NCBI GenBank assembly: GCA_021787665.1
Contig: JAJYLN010000009.1
Location: 12,927-76,926, forward strand
Direction: 5' to 3'
Source: a bacterium
GTDB lineage: Bacteria > JAMCPX01
Length of the DNA: 64,000 nt
A program made the position numbers and the translations under genes. This document shows, in pieces, positions 36,512-45,074 of the stretch. The notes under the pieces were generated by a model, which was given only the letters and a program-made list of their open reading frames with translations, had not been told where the DNA came from and ran no database searches. Numbering within the stretch: the stretch's first letter is position 1; each line of letters starts with the position of its first letter.

Positions 36512-37125
36512 GATACTTGTTTTACCTCAGCCTCTTTTATATACGCCAGAAAGCCCTTTACGATCCTACCGGGATAGAGCTCCCCGAGGAGCCGCAGGTA
36601 GTTCTTTATTTGCGCGTCGTAGTCTCCGGACTCCGTGCCCGATTTGAAGTCGACGACCGTGACCTCTGCGGGCGCAACGATGACCTTGTCCATACGGAAG
36701 AGATTGCCCTCCCTGTCTACGAACTCTTTTTCATTGAAGATCTTTTCTCCGGGCCGGAGAGTAAAGAATACGGTTACGGACGCCGTATCGAGGAAATGGA
36801 CCACTGTTTTGATAATATCGTCTTCAGGCAGGGGTACGTTCTGCAAAGCAGGCAGCTCGCTGCATAGTCTGTGTAGTGTACCGGGCAGGTCCCGGGGGAT
36901 GGTTTCTATACCCGCAAGCACGGCATGGAATACATCCCCGTTGTGTGCTTCCCTATATCTATGGTAGGTCCATTGTCGGGAGTAAGAAGGTGCAGCTGGC
37001 CCGTCATCGGTTTGTGGGGCACAAATCTGCAGAGGAGCTATGTCCTTTTCGGATTGCTCTTCTACCTTTCTCCATTTCCCGGATGACTGTTCCCTGAACA
37101 ATGCTTCAAGAAGCGCTTTTTTCAT
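36508..37125 (-). CDS. Separate PD-(D/E)XK nuclease domain of AddA
   Basis: 205 residues corresponding to the C-terminal nuclease domain normally fused to the AddA helicase: GDVFHAVLAGI (His67), then RMDKVIVAPAE (Asp146) and VVDFKSG (Asp159, Lys161). It begins inside the last 20 bases of the helicase gene, in the +1 frame, at an ATG with its own ribosome site (AAAGGA). It also overlaps addB by four bases. The result is a three-gene operon in which AddA is in two pieces. The overlap includes a run of six A residues, so loss of one A would give a single fused AddA. Confidence 0.8.
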   Translation of the reverse strand: MKKALLEALFREQSSGKWRKVEEQSEKDIAPLQICAPQTDDGPAAPSYSRQWTYHRYREAHNGDVFHAVLAGIETIPRDLPGTLHRLCSELPALQNVPLPEDDIIKTVVHFLDTASVTVFFTLRPGEKIFNEKEFVDREGNLFRMDKVIVAPAEVTVVDFKSGTESGDYDAQIKNYLRLLGELYPGRIVKGFLAYIKEAEVKQVS

Positions 37126-39751
37126 GTGTTTCCTTTGTTTTTTGGGTTATCACGATGTGGTAAAGCTCCTGCTTTGCTCTCGTCGTAATGACATAGAGCG
37201 TGTTCAGCGTCTGGGCCATTTCTTCCGTTTCCCTCGAAATTTTGATCGCGTCCAGCGTCCTGCTCAGCTTCGTGTCTTCCTTGGTGATTCGGTACAACAG
37301 GACGTCAGGATCCTCGGTATCACTCTTATGTATGTACAGAGGGTCGGTCGGATCTTTTTCATCGGAGATGAGGTTGATGATAACGGACCTTTCGAGGCCT
37401 TTAGAACCGTGAAACGTCATCACGTTGACAGCGTTCGTGTATTCGGGCAGTGCGATACTGAAACGCTCGGCACTTTTATCCTCTCCGCCGTTATTCCGTG
37501 CATGAGCAAGCAGTCCCTTTATATCGTGTACGCCTTCGGCCTGAAGCGTATTCACCGTATCGAGGAACTTTACCAAGCATGCTGACTCGTTGCTGAAATG
37601 TTCGAATACATGGAATGTCTTGTACATGTCCGAAACGAGCTCATACACGGGCTTGTACCCGACCGAGGCAAACAGCCGCTCGAAATCGCTTTTCCAAATA
37701 GCGGAAAAAGCCGGGTAGTTCTGAAACCATGTATAGAGATAGCCCTTGCCCTGGAAGCGCCATGCATGCATGAGCTCCGTGACTTTTTGTTTAAAGGCCG
37801 AAGGGGCCAGCCCGTTGCCGGTATGATGGGCTGCAAAGATATTCCCCGCAATGAATTGAGCGAAGGAAAGGTCGTCCACCGGAGAATCCAGAAATTGCAG
37901 AAGGGCTATGGTCTCGGCTATGATCGTGCGCGTCCTGATATCGAGAGACGAGGAGGAAACGACGGGTATGCGCGCTTCGTTGAGCCATGCGACAACGGAT
38001 TTAATATGGTTGTTCCTCTGAACGAGTATCAGGATATCTTTCCAAAGGAACCTGCTGATGACTCCCCCGGAAACGCCGTCACCCTTCAAGATCTCCAGCA
38101 GGGCCTGTTTTGCCCCGGCAGCCTTCTCATCAGCAGTACCGTAACGTACGGTCTTTATCTTCACGAACCCGCTATCCTTTTTCTCTTGCTCCACCTTCTG
38201 CGGGAACGAGGTGAGTCCTGTGACGTCTACAAGGCCTTCCCTGGCAAGGTAATCCTTCAGCCTGTTCTGGAAAACATCTTCCACATAGTCGAGAATGTGT
38301 CCGCCACTCCTGCGATTGATGGTAAGGTCCTTCACCTCTATACCGTTGGGCAATGAATCGAGCGAAAGGTACTTCGAGTGTCTGGTAGCCTGCGCTAAGA
38401 GCAGGTCCTTCATTATGCCGTAATCGGCGTTGCGGAACATATAAATTGCCTGCTTGAGATCGCCGACCATGAACAATGACCCGCCCTGCGACAGCGATTC
38501 CTCTATCAATGCCCTGAGGTTGCGCCATTGGATCTTATCGGTGTCCTGGAATTCATCGATAAGGTAGTGGTAGAGTGTGTCACCCAGCTTGAGATAAATT
38601 TCCGGCACGGTACCCTTGTTGAGCTGATCGGACAACATCTTCGAGATCTGCTGGATGTGCATGCCCATGGATGGGGACCGTTCGACCTGCCTGAGATGAC
38701 GCTTGAAGACATCGTATAAGACAATATAGGCATTGAAATATGAGGCCGACAGCAGTTCTACCAGCGCGCTTATCTGCTCATCAAGCGCCAATTTGATCCG
38801 GAGGGCTTTATCATCGAGGGTGAGCTTGCCTTCCTTATTTATCCTGACCCGGCACAGGATCCCGTGGGTGCCCAATTGCGACCTGTATTCTTCTATATGC
38901 TGGTAAAGCACGTCGTCTTCGATGTCCTTTCCGATGATCTTCTTCGTGGTCTCGTCGACCTTATCCGGAACAATGGCCGCCAGGGACTGCGATAACGTCA
39001 GTACCTCTTTAAATACCTTTTTAATCCCCGCCTTTCTTTCTCCTTCCTCCCGGAGATGAAAGGTGCCGTACAATTTATTTTCCTGCATCAGGAAATTCTC
39101 AAAAATAGCTTTCATATCGCTGATAGGGTTCCACTTATAGCTTCCCGCTGCCGGCATATTTTGTAAAAAATTATCGATTTGTGCTCTTATACTGGTATCC
39201 GAGCGGCTGAATACCGCATACAATGCCGTATCGACAAGGCTTGCATAATCCGTGGAAATCTCCTGATCGGGCCGTAAACCCAGCTCATCCGCGGCGCTGC
39301 GCATCACCCTTGCCATGAATTTATCTATGGTCTGGATATGGAAGTCGCTGTAGTTGTCCAAAATGAAGTTAAGCTGCGCAGCCGCTTTTTCCCGCAAGAC
39401 CACCTCGGAAAGGGACAGCAGAGGGAGCATGCCGTCTCTGTTTTTTTCGGGGTTCTTTCCCATGGCGATATCGGCAAGCAGTTCGAGGATCTTGGTTTTC
39501 ATTTGTTTTGCTGCCTTTCTGGTAAAGGTTATTGCCAGGAGGTTACGTATGTCGTTTGTGGGGGTGCCGTTTACATCTTTAATCGCGTCCGAGAGCAGAA
39601 ACTGCACGTACCGGTGCGTAAGGGTATACGTCTTACCGGTTCCAGCGGAAGCGCTGATGAGCAGCGCGTGCGGAGAAGGGAATCCGAGATCGCTGTCTCG
39701 CTTGAGGACCGAATCTTTTGTATAGCCTTCCATAGCCAATGTTTTTAGCAC
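37106..39751 (-). CDS. addA: AddA-like UvrD/RecB-type helicase (without nuclease domain)
   Basis: 881 residues with intact SF1 helicase motifs: Walker A SASAGTGKTYTL, AITFTRKAA (Ia), DEFQDTDKIQW (II), VGDLKQAIYMFR (III), VMTFHGSKGLE (V) and YVITTRAKQELY (VI). The protein stops about 17 residues after motif VI, where AddA would continue into its nuclease domain; that domain is the next gene. ATG 39751 is the outermost start; one at 39733 is possible. Together with addB it gives a RecBCD-like break-repair machine. Confidence 0.87.
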   Translation of the reverse strand: MLKTLAMEGYTKDSVLKRDSDLGFPSPHALLISASAGTGKTYTLTHRYVQFLLSDAIKDVNGTPTNDIRNLLAITFTRKAAKQMKTKILELLADIAMGKNPEKNRDGMLPLLSLSEVVLREKAAAQLNFILDNYSDFHIQTIDKFMARVMRSAADELGLRPDQEISTDYASLVDTALYAVFSRSDTSIRAQIDNFLQNMPAAGSYKWNPISDMKAIFENFLMQENKLYGTFHLREEGERKAGIKKVFKEVLTLSQSLAAIVPDKVDETTKKIIGKDIEDDVLYQHIEEYRSQLGTHGILCRVRINKEGKLTLDDKALRIKLALDEQISALVELLSASYFNAYIVLYDVFKRHLRQVERSPSMGMHIQQISKMLSDQLNKGTVPEIYLKLGDTLYHYLIDEFQDTDKIQWRNLRALIEESLSQGGSLFMVGDLKQAIYMFRNADYGIMKDLLLAQATRHSKYLSLDSLPNGIEVKDLTINRRSGGHILDYVEDVFQNRLKDYLAREGLVDVTGLTSFPQKVEQEKKDSGFVKIKTVRYGTADEKAAGAKQALLEILKGDGVSGGVISRFLWKDILILVQRNNHIKSVVAWLNEARIPVVSSSSLDIRTRTIIAETIALLQFLDSPVDDLSFAQFIAGNIFAAHHTGNGLAPSAFKQKVTELMHAWRFQGKGYLYTWFQNYPAFSAIWKSDFERLFASVGYKPVYELVSDMYKTFHVFEHFSNESACLVKFLDTVNTLQAEGVHDIKGLLAHARNNGGEDKSAERFSIALPEYTNAVNVMTFHGSKGLERSVIINLISDEKDPTDPLYIHKSDTEDPDVLLYRITKEDTKLSRTLDAIKISRETEEMAQTLNTLYVITTRAKQELYHIVITQKTKETHEKSAS

Positions 39752-39827
39752 AACCGGTCATGAAAGCAATAGGTCCATAAAGGTCTTTTTGTTTGATTTT
39801 TAACGGCTTCATGGCTATCTCCATAGT

Positions 39828-40706
39828 ATGCTGGAAGAGTCCGACAGAATAGCGGGGAATGCATATATGATAGGCAGTACGGTGATGCCCGTGTACCTGA
39901 TCGCCGGCTCGAAGCTGTGCATCCTCATAGACTCCGGCATGACCATGATGGGGCCGGTCTTCATAGACAAGGTCAGATCGTGCATCGGTAGCAGCGACAT
40001 TCCCCTGTATCTGCTGCTCACCCATAGCCATTACGACCACGTGGGCTCGATCGCGTACCTGAAGAAGCGCATCCCGAGACTCAAGGTCGGTGGCTACCAT
40101 ACTGTCGACCAGGTGCTCCAGAGCAGTCGGGCCGTTGAGCTGATAACGTCCCTGAACCGGGACGGAGAGAAGATGCTGGGCATAGACGATCCGGAAATCG
40201 CGTTCAGGACGTTCAGGCTGGACATGCCGCTGAAAGGAGGGGAGACCTTTGATGCCGGGGACGATGTCCTCGAGGCGATTTATACCCCCGGCCATACGAA
40301 GGACTCCGTGTGCTACTACCTGAAGAACGCCAGAGTCATGTTTACTGGCGAGGCAGCAGGCATCAAGACTCCGGCCGGCGATATTCTGCCGGAGTTCCTT
40401 ACGAGCTACCGGTCCTATATCGAGGGCCTGGAAAACCTGCAGCGCTATCCCGTCGACTATATCGCCGTGGGGCACGGCCCGGTCATAGAAGGGGAGGAGG
40501 CACACCGGTACATCGAGGACTCCCTGCGTGCCACGCACATATTTGCGGAAAGGATCAAGGCATATTACAATGAGACCGGAAGCATGGATGGAGTCGTCGC
40601 ACGCATAAAGGAGCAGGACTACGTCCGGTCCGGCAGCGGACAGCCGGAGCGGGCGTATACGATAAACCTCAATGCCAAGGTACGGGCAGTTGTAGAAGAC
40701 AGATAA
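39828..40706 (+). CDS. MBL-fold metallo-hydrolase
   Basis: 292 residues with the metal-binding THSHYDHVG, the downstream TPGHTKDSVC, the Asp in FTGEAAG region and VGHGPVIEG, which together bind two metals. Homologues include lactonases, thioesterase-like and glyoxalase II-like enzymes; the substrate is not evident. It is divergent from addA with a 76-base gap and is followed after 20 bases by a MerR regulator in the same direction, suggesting a small regulated unit. Confidence 0.9.
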   Translation: MLEESDRIAGNAYMIGSTVMPVYLIAGSKLCILIDSGMTMMGPVFIDKVRSCIGSSDIPLYLLLTHSHYDHVGSIAYLKKRIPRLKVGGYHTVDQVLQSSRAVELITSLNRDGEKMLGIDDPEIAFRTFRLDMPLKGGETFDAGDDVLEAIYTPGHTKDSVCYYLKNARVMFTGEAAGIKTPAGDILPEFLTSYRSYIEGLENLQRYPVDYIAVGHGPVIEGEEAHRYIEDSLRATHIFAERIKAYYNETGSMDGVVARIKEQDYVRSGSGQPERAYTINLNAKVRAVVEDR

Positions 40707-40726
40707 TCTATGCTATAGCGGTCGAG

Positions 40727-41203
40727 ATGGCGGGCAAAAAAAAGAAGACAGAAGGCATGACGACGGTAGAAAAGCTGTACTCGATAGGGGAGGCATCCAG
40801 GAAGCTCGATCTCGCTGCACCGACCCTGCGGATGTACGAGCACCGCGGCGTCCTGATCCCGTATAAATCGAAGACGGGGAGACGGTTCTACTCCAAAGCC
40901 GACCTGGAACGGGTGAAGTGCATGAGACATCTCATCAAGGACGTCGGTTTAAACCTCGAAGGTATACGGAGGCTGTTCTCGTTGCTGCCGTGCTGGGAGA
41001 TAAAACCGTGCAGCAAAAAGAACCGGCTACGGTGTCCGGTCTACCTCGACAGCACCAAGCCCTGCTGGATGTTCCAATCGGTGGTGTGCAGGGCCGATCG
41101 GATCGAGTGCAAGTCGTGCAGAATATACCTGATGTCGGACAACTGTACCGATAAGCTCAAGGGCATCCTGAGGGGCATCCAGTCTCTCGGAGACCGGGCT
41201 TAG
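40727..41203 (+). CDS. MerR-family regulator with cysteine-rich two-CW-like C-terminus
   Basis: 158 residues. Residues 15-85 are a MerR winged helix (YSIGEASRKLDLAAPTLRMYEHRGVL...YSKADLERV). The C-terminal half has eight cysteines in a two-CW-like pattern: PCWEIKPC, then RCPVY, KPCWMF, VC, ECKSC and DNC. Such a cluster could bind a metal or Fe-S centre or sense redox state. It follows the MBL gene closely and converges with the CpsB-like gene, leaving only four bases. Confidence 0.85.
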   Translation: MAGKKKKTEGMTTVEKLYSIGEASRKLDLAAPTLRMYEHRGVLIPYKSKTGRRFYSKADLERVKCMRHLIKDVGLNLEGIRRLFSLLPCWEIKPCSKKNRLRCPVYLDSTKPCWMFQSVVCRADRIECKSCRIYLMSDNCTDKLKGILRGIQSLGDRA

Positions 41204-41207
41204 GCTC

Positions 41208-41969
41208 TTACCGAACGCGTGGGAGGTCCGCTTCCTCCGTTCGTGGCTTGTCAGGACGGGAATGGGCAGCGCTGGCAGGCATGTCCCTGAGGACCTTCGT
41301 CACCTGCCGGGGAGGCAGGAGGGCCTTGACCCTCTCGAGCCCCTTGCTCAGGACGACATCCGCATGGGCGATATCGTGGATGTCGGTGGCCAGTATATCG
41401 ATGATGCCGGCGTTCAAAATCCTGCCGGCGGCCTTCATGACGTCGAACCCGTATATGCCGATCAGACTGCCTATGTTCATCTGGAGCAGGAAGCCGGCCT
41501 GTTTGAATAGGTATGCCTTGTTCGGATCCTGCACGACGTCAGCGTACCGCTCCACATGCGCGATTATACAGCGCAGGCCGGACCTGCGGAGCGCAGATAG
41601 GTGCAGGGAAACCTCTCCGATGAACGGTATTTCCACCAGAAAGGTGTCCGAGTCACCGAGCGGTATGAAATAGTCGGACGCTTCTCCTCTGTCGAGTGTA
41701 GCGTCGAAATAGTTCTCCGCGCCGGGGAGGATCGAGTAGCCAGTCAGCATGTCGCCGGCCTTTTCTGTTATGCCCCGTATCCTCTCCCTGCATCTGGAAA
41801 GCAGTGCCCCCCTGTCATTTCCGGGCATGTTGTGCGGCGTGGCAAAGGATACTGAAAAGCCGGCAACCGCAAGCGCCTTCATCATCCGGACGGATTCCTC
41901 GACGGTGCCGGCGCCGTCATCGACGTCGTAGAGGATATGGGAGTGTATGTCGATGTACCCTTTGTTCAT
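41208..41969 (-). CDS. CpsB/PHP-type protein-tyrosine phosphatase
   Basis: 253 residues of the PHP metal-dependent fold: DIHSHILYDVDDGA at the N-terminus, ATPHNMP, a Glu in PGAENYF, AHVERYADV and ATDIHD. This set is characteristic of CpsB/YwqE/Wzb-like phosphatases that control capsule or exopolysaccharide tyrosine kinases. No kinase or polysaccharide gene is adjacent: the gene lies 30 bases after the CoA-transferase pair. Its C-terminal 30 residues are charged and poorly conserved. Confidence 0.87.
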   Translation of the reverse strand: MNKGYIDIHSHILYDVDDGAGTVEESVRMMKALAVAGFSVSFATPHNMPGNDRGALLSRCRERIRGITEKAGDMLTGYSILPGAENYFDATLDRGEASDYFIPLGDSDTFLVEIPFIGEVSLHLSALRRSGLRCIIAHVERYADVVQDPNKAYLFKQAGFLLQMNIGSLIGIYGFDVMKAAGRILNAGIIDILATDIHDIAHADVVLSKGLERVKALLPPRQVTKVLRDMPASAAHSRPDKPRTEEADLPRVR

Positions 41970-41999
41970 AGGTTTCTCGGACGGGTCGTTCCTGGCGGT

Positions 42000-42656
42000 C
42001 TACGAGATCGTTTTCTGCTCTTTCGGCATGACGATGTCCGCCTCGGTGCAGGCCAGTACGTCCTTTGCGGACACGCCGGGAGCCAGTTCCTTCAGGACCA
42101 GTCCTTTCTCGGTTACTTCGAGCACACAGAGGTTCGTGATGATCATAGAGACGCAACGGAAACCGGTAACAGGGTAGGTCAGCGACTTCACGATCTTCGG
42201 TCTGCCGTCCTTCGTCGTGTGCATCATCATGACGATGATCTTCCCGATGCCTACGACGATGTCCATCGCGCCGCCCACGCTGGGCATCATACCCTGCGCA
42301 GTCCAGTTCGCGAGGTCACCGTTCCCGGACACCTGATAGGCACCCATGATCGCGAGGTCAATGTGCCCGCCCCTGATCATCGCGAAGGAGACGTCGCTCG
42401 GGAAAAAGCTCGCCCCCTTGACATAGGTGACGGGTTGCTTGGCAGCATCCACGAGGTCTGGGTGAGCCTCGCCCTTTCTGGCAAAGCCGCCCATGCCGAG
42501 GAGGCCGTTCTCCGTATGGAAGAAAACCGTTTTATCCGATGGGACAAAATCGAGCACGAGCGTGGGCATGCCTATGCCGAGGTTTACGCAGAAGCCGTCC
42601 CGGATTTCCATGGCGGCCCTCCGTGCCATATCCTTCTCACTCATACCAGCGATCAT
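42000..42656 (-). CDS. 3-oxoacid CoA-transferase, subunit B
   Basis: 218 residues of the family I CoA-transferase beta subunit: VNLGIGMPTL, the catalytic Glu in TENGLLGMG, GGHIDLAIMGAYQVS and GDLANW. The Glu forms the CoA-thioester intermediate. It exchanges CoA between acyl-CoA and a 3-oxoacid, for example in acetoacetate or butyrate use. The start overlaps the A-subunit stop by 20 bases, and GGGGGAG precedes it. Confidence 0.92.
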   Translation of the reverse strand: MIAGMSEKDMARRAAMEIRDGFCVNLGIGMPTLVLDFVPSDKTVFFHTENGLLGMGGFARKGEAHPDLVDAAKQPVTYVKGASFFPSDVSFAMIRGGHIDLAIMGAYQVSGNGDLANWTAQGMMPSVGGAMDIVVGIGKIIVMMMHTTKDGRPKIVKSLTYPVTGFRCVSMIITNLCVLEVTEKGLVLKELAPGVSAKDVLACTEADIVMPKEQKTIS

Positions 42657-43326
42657 ACCGCTCCCCCTTTACGACCCTGTCCACGAATATCCCCGGCGTG
42701 TGTATCGTGTTTGGGTCTATATCCCCTGCGCCGGCGACCTCCTCGACCTCAGCGACCGTGATATCGGCAGCCATCGCCATGAGCGGATTGAAGTTTGCGC
42801 CGGTGTAACGGTACACGAGATTTCCGTACACATCGCCCCGGTACGCCTTTACGAAGGCGAAGTCTGCGCCGAGCGGCTGTTCCAGTATGTACCGGGCCCC
42901 CTGGATGGTGCGGGTCTCTTTGCCGCTGCCAAGCAGGGTACCAGCACCCGTCCTCACATAGAAACCGCCTATGCCGGCGCCCTTTGCACGTATACGCTCG
43001 GCAAGCGTGCCCTGGGGAACCAGCTCGAGTTCCACCTTGCCCTGCTCATAGAGCTCCTTGAACGACTTCGTTGCTGTCGGGAACGAGCCTATGAACTTTC
43101 TGACTCTGCCGGCCTTGAAGAGTATGGCAAGGCCGTACTCGGTGTCCCCGAGCCGTGAGCCCGGGTTGTTGCTGATGACCGTGATGTCCCTCGTACCCTG
43201 CTCATACAGAGCGCGTATCAGGTTCTGGGGAATGCCGGACAGGCCGAACCCGCCGAACATGATCACGGCGCCGTCCTTCACATCGCGTATCGCCTCGAGG
43301 GACTCCCTGTATATTTTATTCACCAT
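42637..43326 (-). CDS. 3-oxoacid CoA-transferase, subunit A
   Basis: 229 residues: IMFGGFGLSGIP near the start, the family signature SNNPGSRLGD, GTLAERIRAKGAGIGGFY and GKETRTIQG. This is the alpha subunit that binds CoA next to subunit B. It is the first gene of a likely A-B-CpsB transcription unit and is divergent from the NnrS-like gene. Confidence 0.92.
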   Translation of the reverse strand: MVNKIYRESLEAIRDVKDGAVIMFGGFGLSGIPQNLIRALYEQGTRDITVISNNPGSRLGDTEYGLAILFKAGRVRKFIGSFPTATKSFKELYEQGKVELELVPQGTLAERIRAKGAGIGGFYVRTGAGTLLGSGKETRTIQGARYILEQPLGADFAFVKAYRGDVYGNLVYRYTGANFNPLMAMAADITVAEVEEVAGAGDIDPNTIHTPGIFVDRVVKGERYDRWYE

Positions 43327-43423
43327 GGTATCGAGACCCTAATATAGAAATCAGGGAATTGCAACCTTGGACGGTATGATCTTGCTCATACACTTTCGGT
43401 GGACCGGTGCTTAGTATAATAGT

Positions 43424-44761
43424 ATGAGGCTTGCGACGGACAGATCCCCGGGGCTCACGATACCGTTCAGGTACCTGTTCACGGGTGTGGCGGTGCTTTT
43501 GCTGGTATCCGCCGGCATCGTACTCCATGCGCAGGCGCTGACAGGATATTTCTTCAGGTCGCCGGTGTTTCTGGCGCTGACCCACCTCATCACCCTGGGC
43601 TGGATAACCCTGACGATCATGGGTGCGATGTTCCAGTTGGTCCCGGTGGTGACCGAAAAAGCGCTGTTCAGCGAGAGGGTCGCGCGGGCAGTCTATTACC
43701 TGTACCTCGTGGGGCTTGTGCTGCTGGTACGGGCGTTCGTCTCGGATACCAGTGCCGGCATGGGCGCTGGTATCGTAAGCGCTGCCATAGTCCTGTTCCT
43801 CTCGGATATTGCGGTAACGATGTTCCGGCGTGCCGGCCAGGGCCCTGCGGTGACCGGAGCGGTGGTTCCTTCGGGAGTCCATCAGGGAGCGGTGAGCGGT
43901 ACAGGGCGGGCAGACCTGGCGGTCTGGTATGTCAGGGCAGCGATGGTCTTTCTCCTCATGACAGTCGTCATGGGGTCCCTTGCAGCGGCGGGCCTGCACA
44001 GGCATATCGTGGACAATCCTCTTGCACTGTTATCAATGCATATGACCATCGCGGGCATAGGATGGGTCTGCTTCGCCGTGATCGGCTTCTCGTTCAGGCT
44101 CGTACCCATGTTTGTCCTTTCCCACGGCTACGATGAGACCTACGGCTGGACTTCCTTTGCCATGCTCCTGACCGGGCTCGTTTTGCTTGTCCTCCATTTC
44201 ACCCTTGAACTGGTTGTCCCCGGCTTCTGGCCCGATGGAACCAGCTGGCTCGGCCTGGCGGGCGCCATGGCCATTCTCGCAGGGATCGTGGGCTATACAC
44301 TCCAGATGCGCGTGATCTTCAGAAACAGAGTCCGCAGGCAGATCGAGCCTGCCCTGTGGTTCACGATCTGTGCGACGGCCTATTTCGTCATTGCGGGTGC
44401 GGCCCTCGTATGGATGTTTGCGTTCCGTTACCCCATCAGGCTCGGTTCGGTAACGGTCATTGCGGGACTGTTCGGCTTTGCTGGCATGTACATCATAGGC
44501 ATGATGCACAAGATCGTGCCGTTCCTGCACTGGTACAATAAGTACAGCTCGGGGATAGGGACCCGGGAGGTGCCCATGACAAGGGACATGATAAGCGGGC
44601 CGCTGACATGGGTGCAGTTGTTCGTCTTCAATGCGGGCATGGTGCTTCTCGCTTCCGGTATACTCACCGGCACAGGCAGCGTCATCCTTGTCTCGGGCGT
44701 CCTGCTGTTTTCCGGGTCCCTGATGTTTGCATGGAATATGGTCAATGTCTTGAGAACGTAA
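43424..44761 (+). CDS. NnrS-like/cbb3-subunit-I-like heme membrane protein
   Basis: 445 residues with about twelve TM helices and paired histidines in repeated TM motifs (ALTHLITLGWITLTIMGAMFQL, SMHMTIAGIGWVCFAVIG and GMMHKIVPFLHWYNKY). This resembles heme-copper-oxidase-like NnrS proteins linked to nitric-oxide metabolism, but without the full oxidase motif set. The context supports that: a DUF59 and a DUF1858-DUF2249 gene follow, partners seen with NO-related loci. A TATAAT at 43415-43420 sits only four bases before the ATG, so either it is chance or the transcript is leaderless. Confidence 0.78.
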   Translation: MRLATDRSPGLTIPFRYLFTGVAVLLLVSAGIVLHAQALTGYFFRSPVFLALTHLITLGWITLTIMGAMFQLVPVVTEKALFSERVARAVYYLYLVGLVLLVRAFVSDTSAGMGAGIVSAAIVLFLSDIAVTMFRRAGQGPAVTGAVVPSGVHQGAVSGTGRADLAVWYVRAAMVFLLMTVVMGSLAAAGLHRHIVDNPLALLSMHMTIAGIGWVCFAVIGFSFRLVPMFVLSHGYDETYGWTSFAMLLTGLVLLVLHFTLELVVPGFWPDGTSWLGLAGAMAILAGIVGYTLQMRVIFRNRVRRQIEPALWFTICATAYFVIAGAALVWMFAFRYPIRLGSVTVIAGLFGFAGMYIIGMMHKIVPFLHWYNKYSSGIGTREVPMTRDMISGPLTWVQLFVFNAGMVLLASGILTGTGSVILVSGVLLFSGSLMFAWNMVNVLRT

Positions 44762-44774
44762 AAAGGAGGAAGCC

Positions 44775-45074
44775 ATGGTCACGCAACAGGAAGTCATGAA
44801 GGCGCTCGAGGCCGTGATAGACCCGGAACTCGGGCTCAATATCGTGGAGATGGGGCTGGTCTATGGCGTGAAGGTGGAGAACGACCAGGTCCACGTGAGC
44901 ATGACGCTGTCCGCGCGGGCGTGCCCGCTGCACGGAAGCATGCTCAGCGGTGCCGAAAACGTGATCAAGAGGATGGACGGCGTGAAGGCCGTGGTCGTGG
45001 AGCTTGTCTGGGACCCGCCCTGGACACCGGACATGATAGCCCCTGAGACGAGGAAGCGCATGGGGTTCAGATGA
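44775..45074 (+). CDS. DUF59/MIP18-type Fe-S assembly protein (PaaD-like)
   Basis: 99 residues with the family core DPELGLNIVEMGLVYGV, a conserved cysteine in RACPLHGSM and the C-terminal WDPPWTPDMI. MIP18/SufT-like proteins help insert Fe-S clusters or metals into client proteins. A strong ribosome site (AAAAAGGAGG) lies just upstream and the stop overlaps the next start by four bases. The likely client is the NnrS-like or another metalloprotein in this unit, by inference. Confidence 0.92.
   Translation: MVTQQEVMKALEAVIDPELGLNIVEMGLVYGVKVENDQVHVSMTLSARACPLHGSMLSGAENVIKRMDGVKAVVVELVWDPPWTPDMIAPETRKRMGFR

Noticed and set aside
43415-43420. TATAAT box just before the NnrS-like gene.
   Set aside because: Transcription would start inside the gene, after the ATG; without a -35 box it is more likely chance, unless the true start is later.
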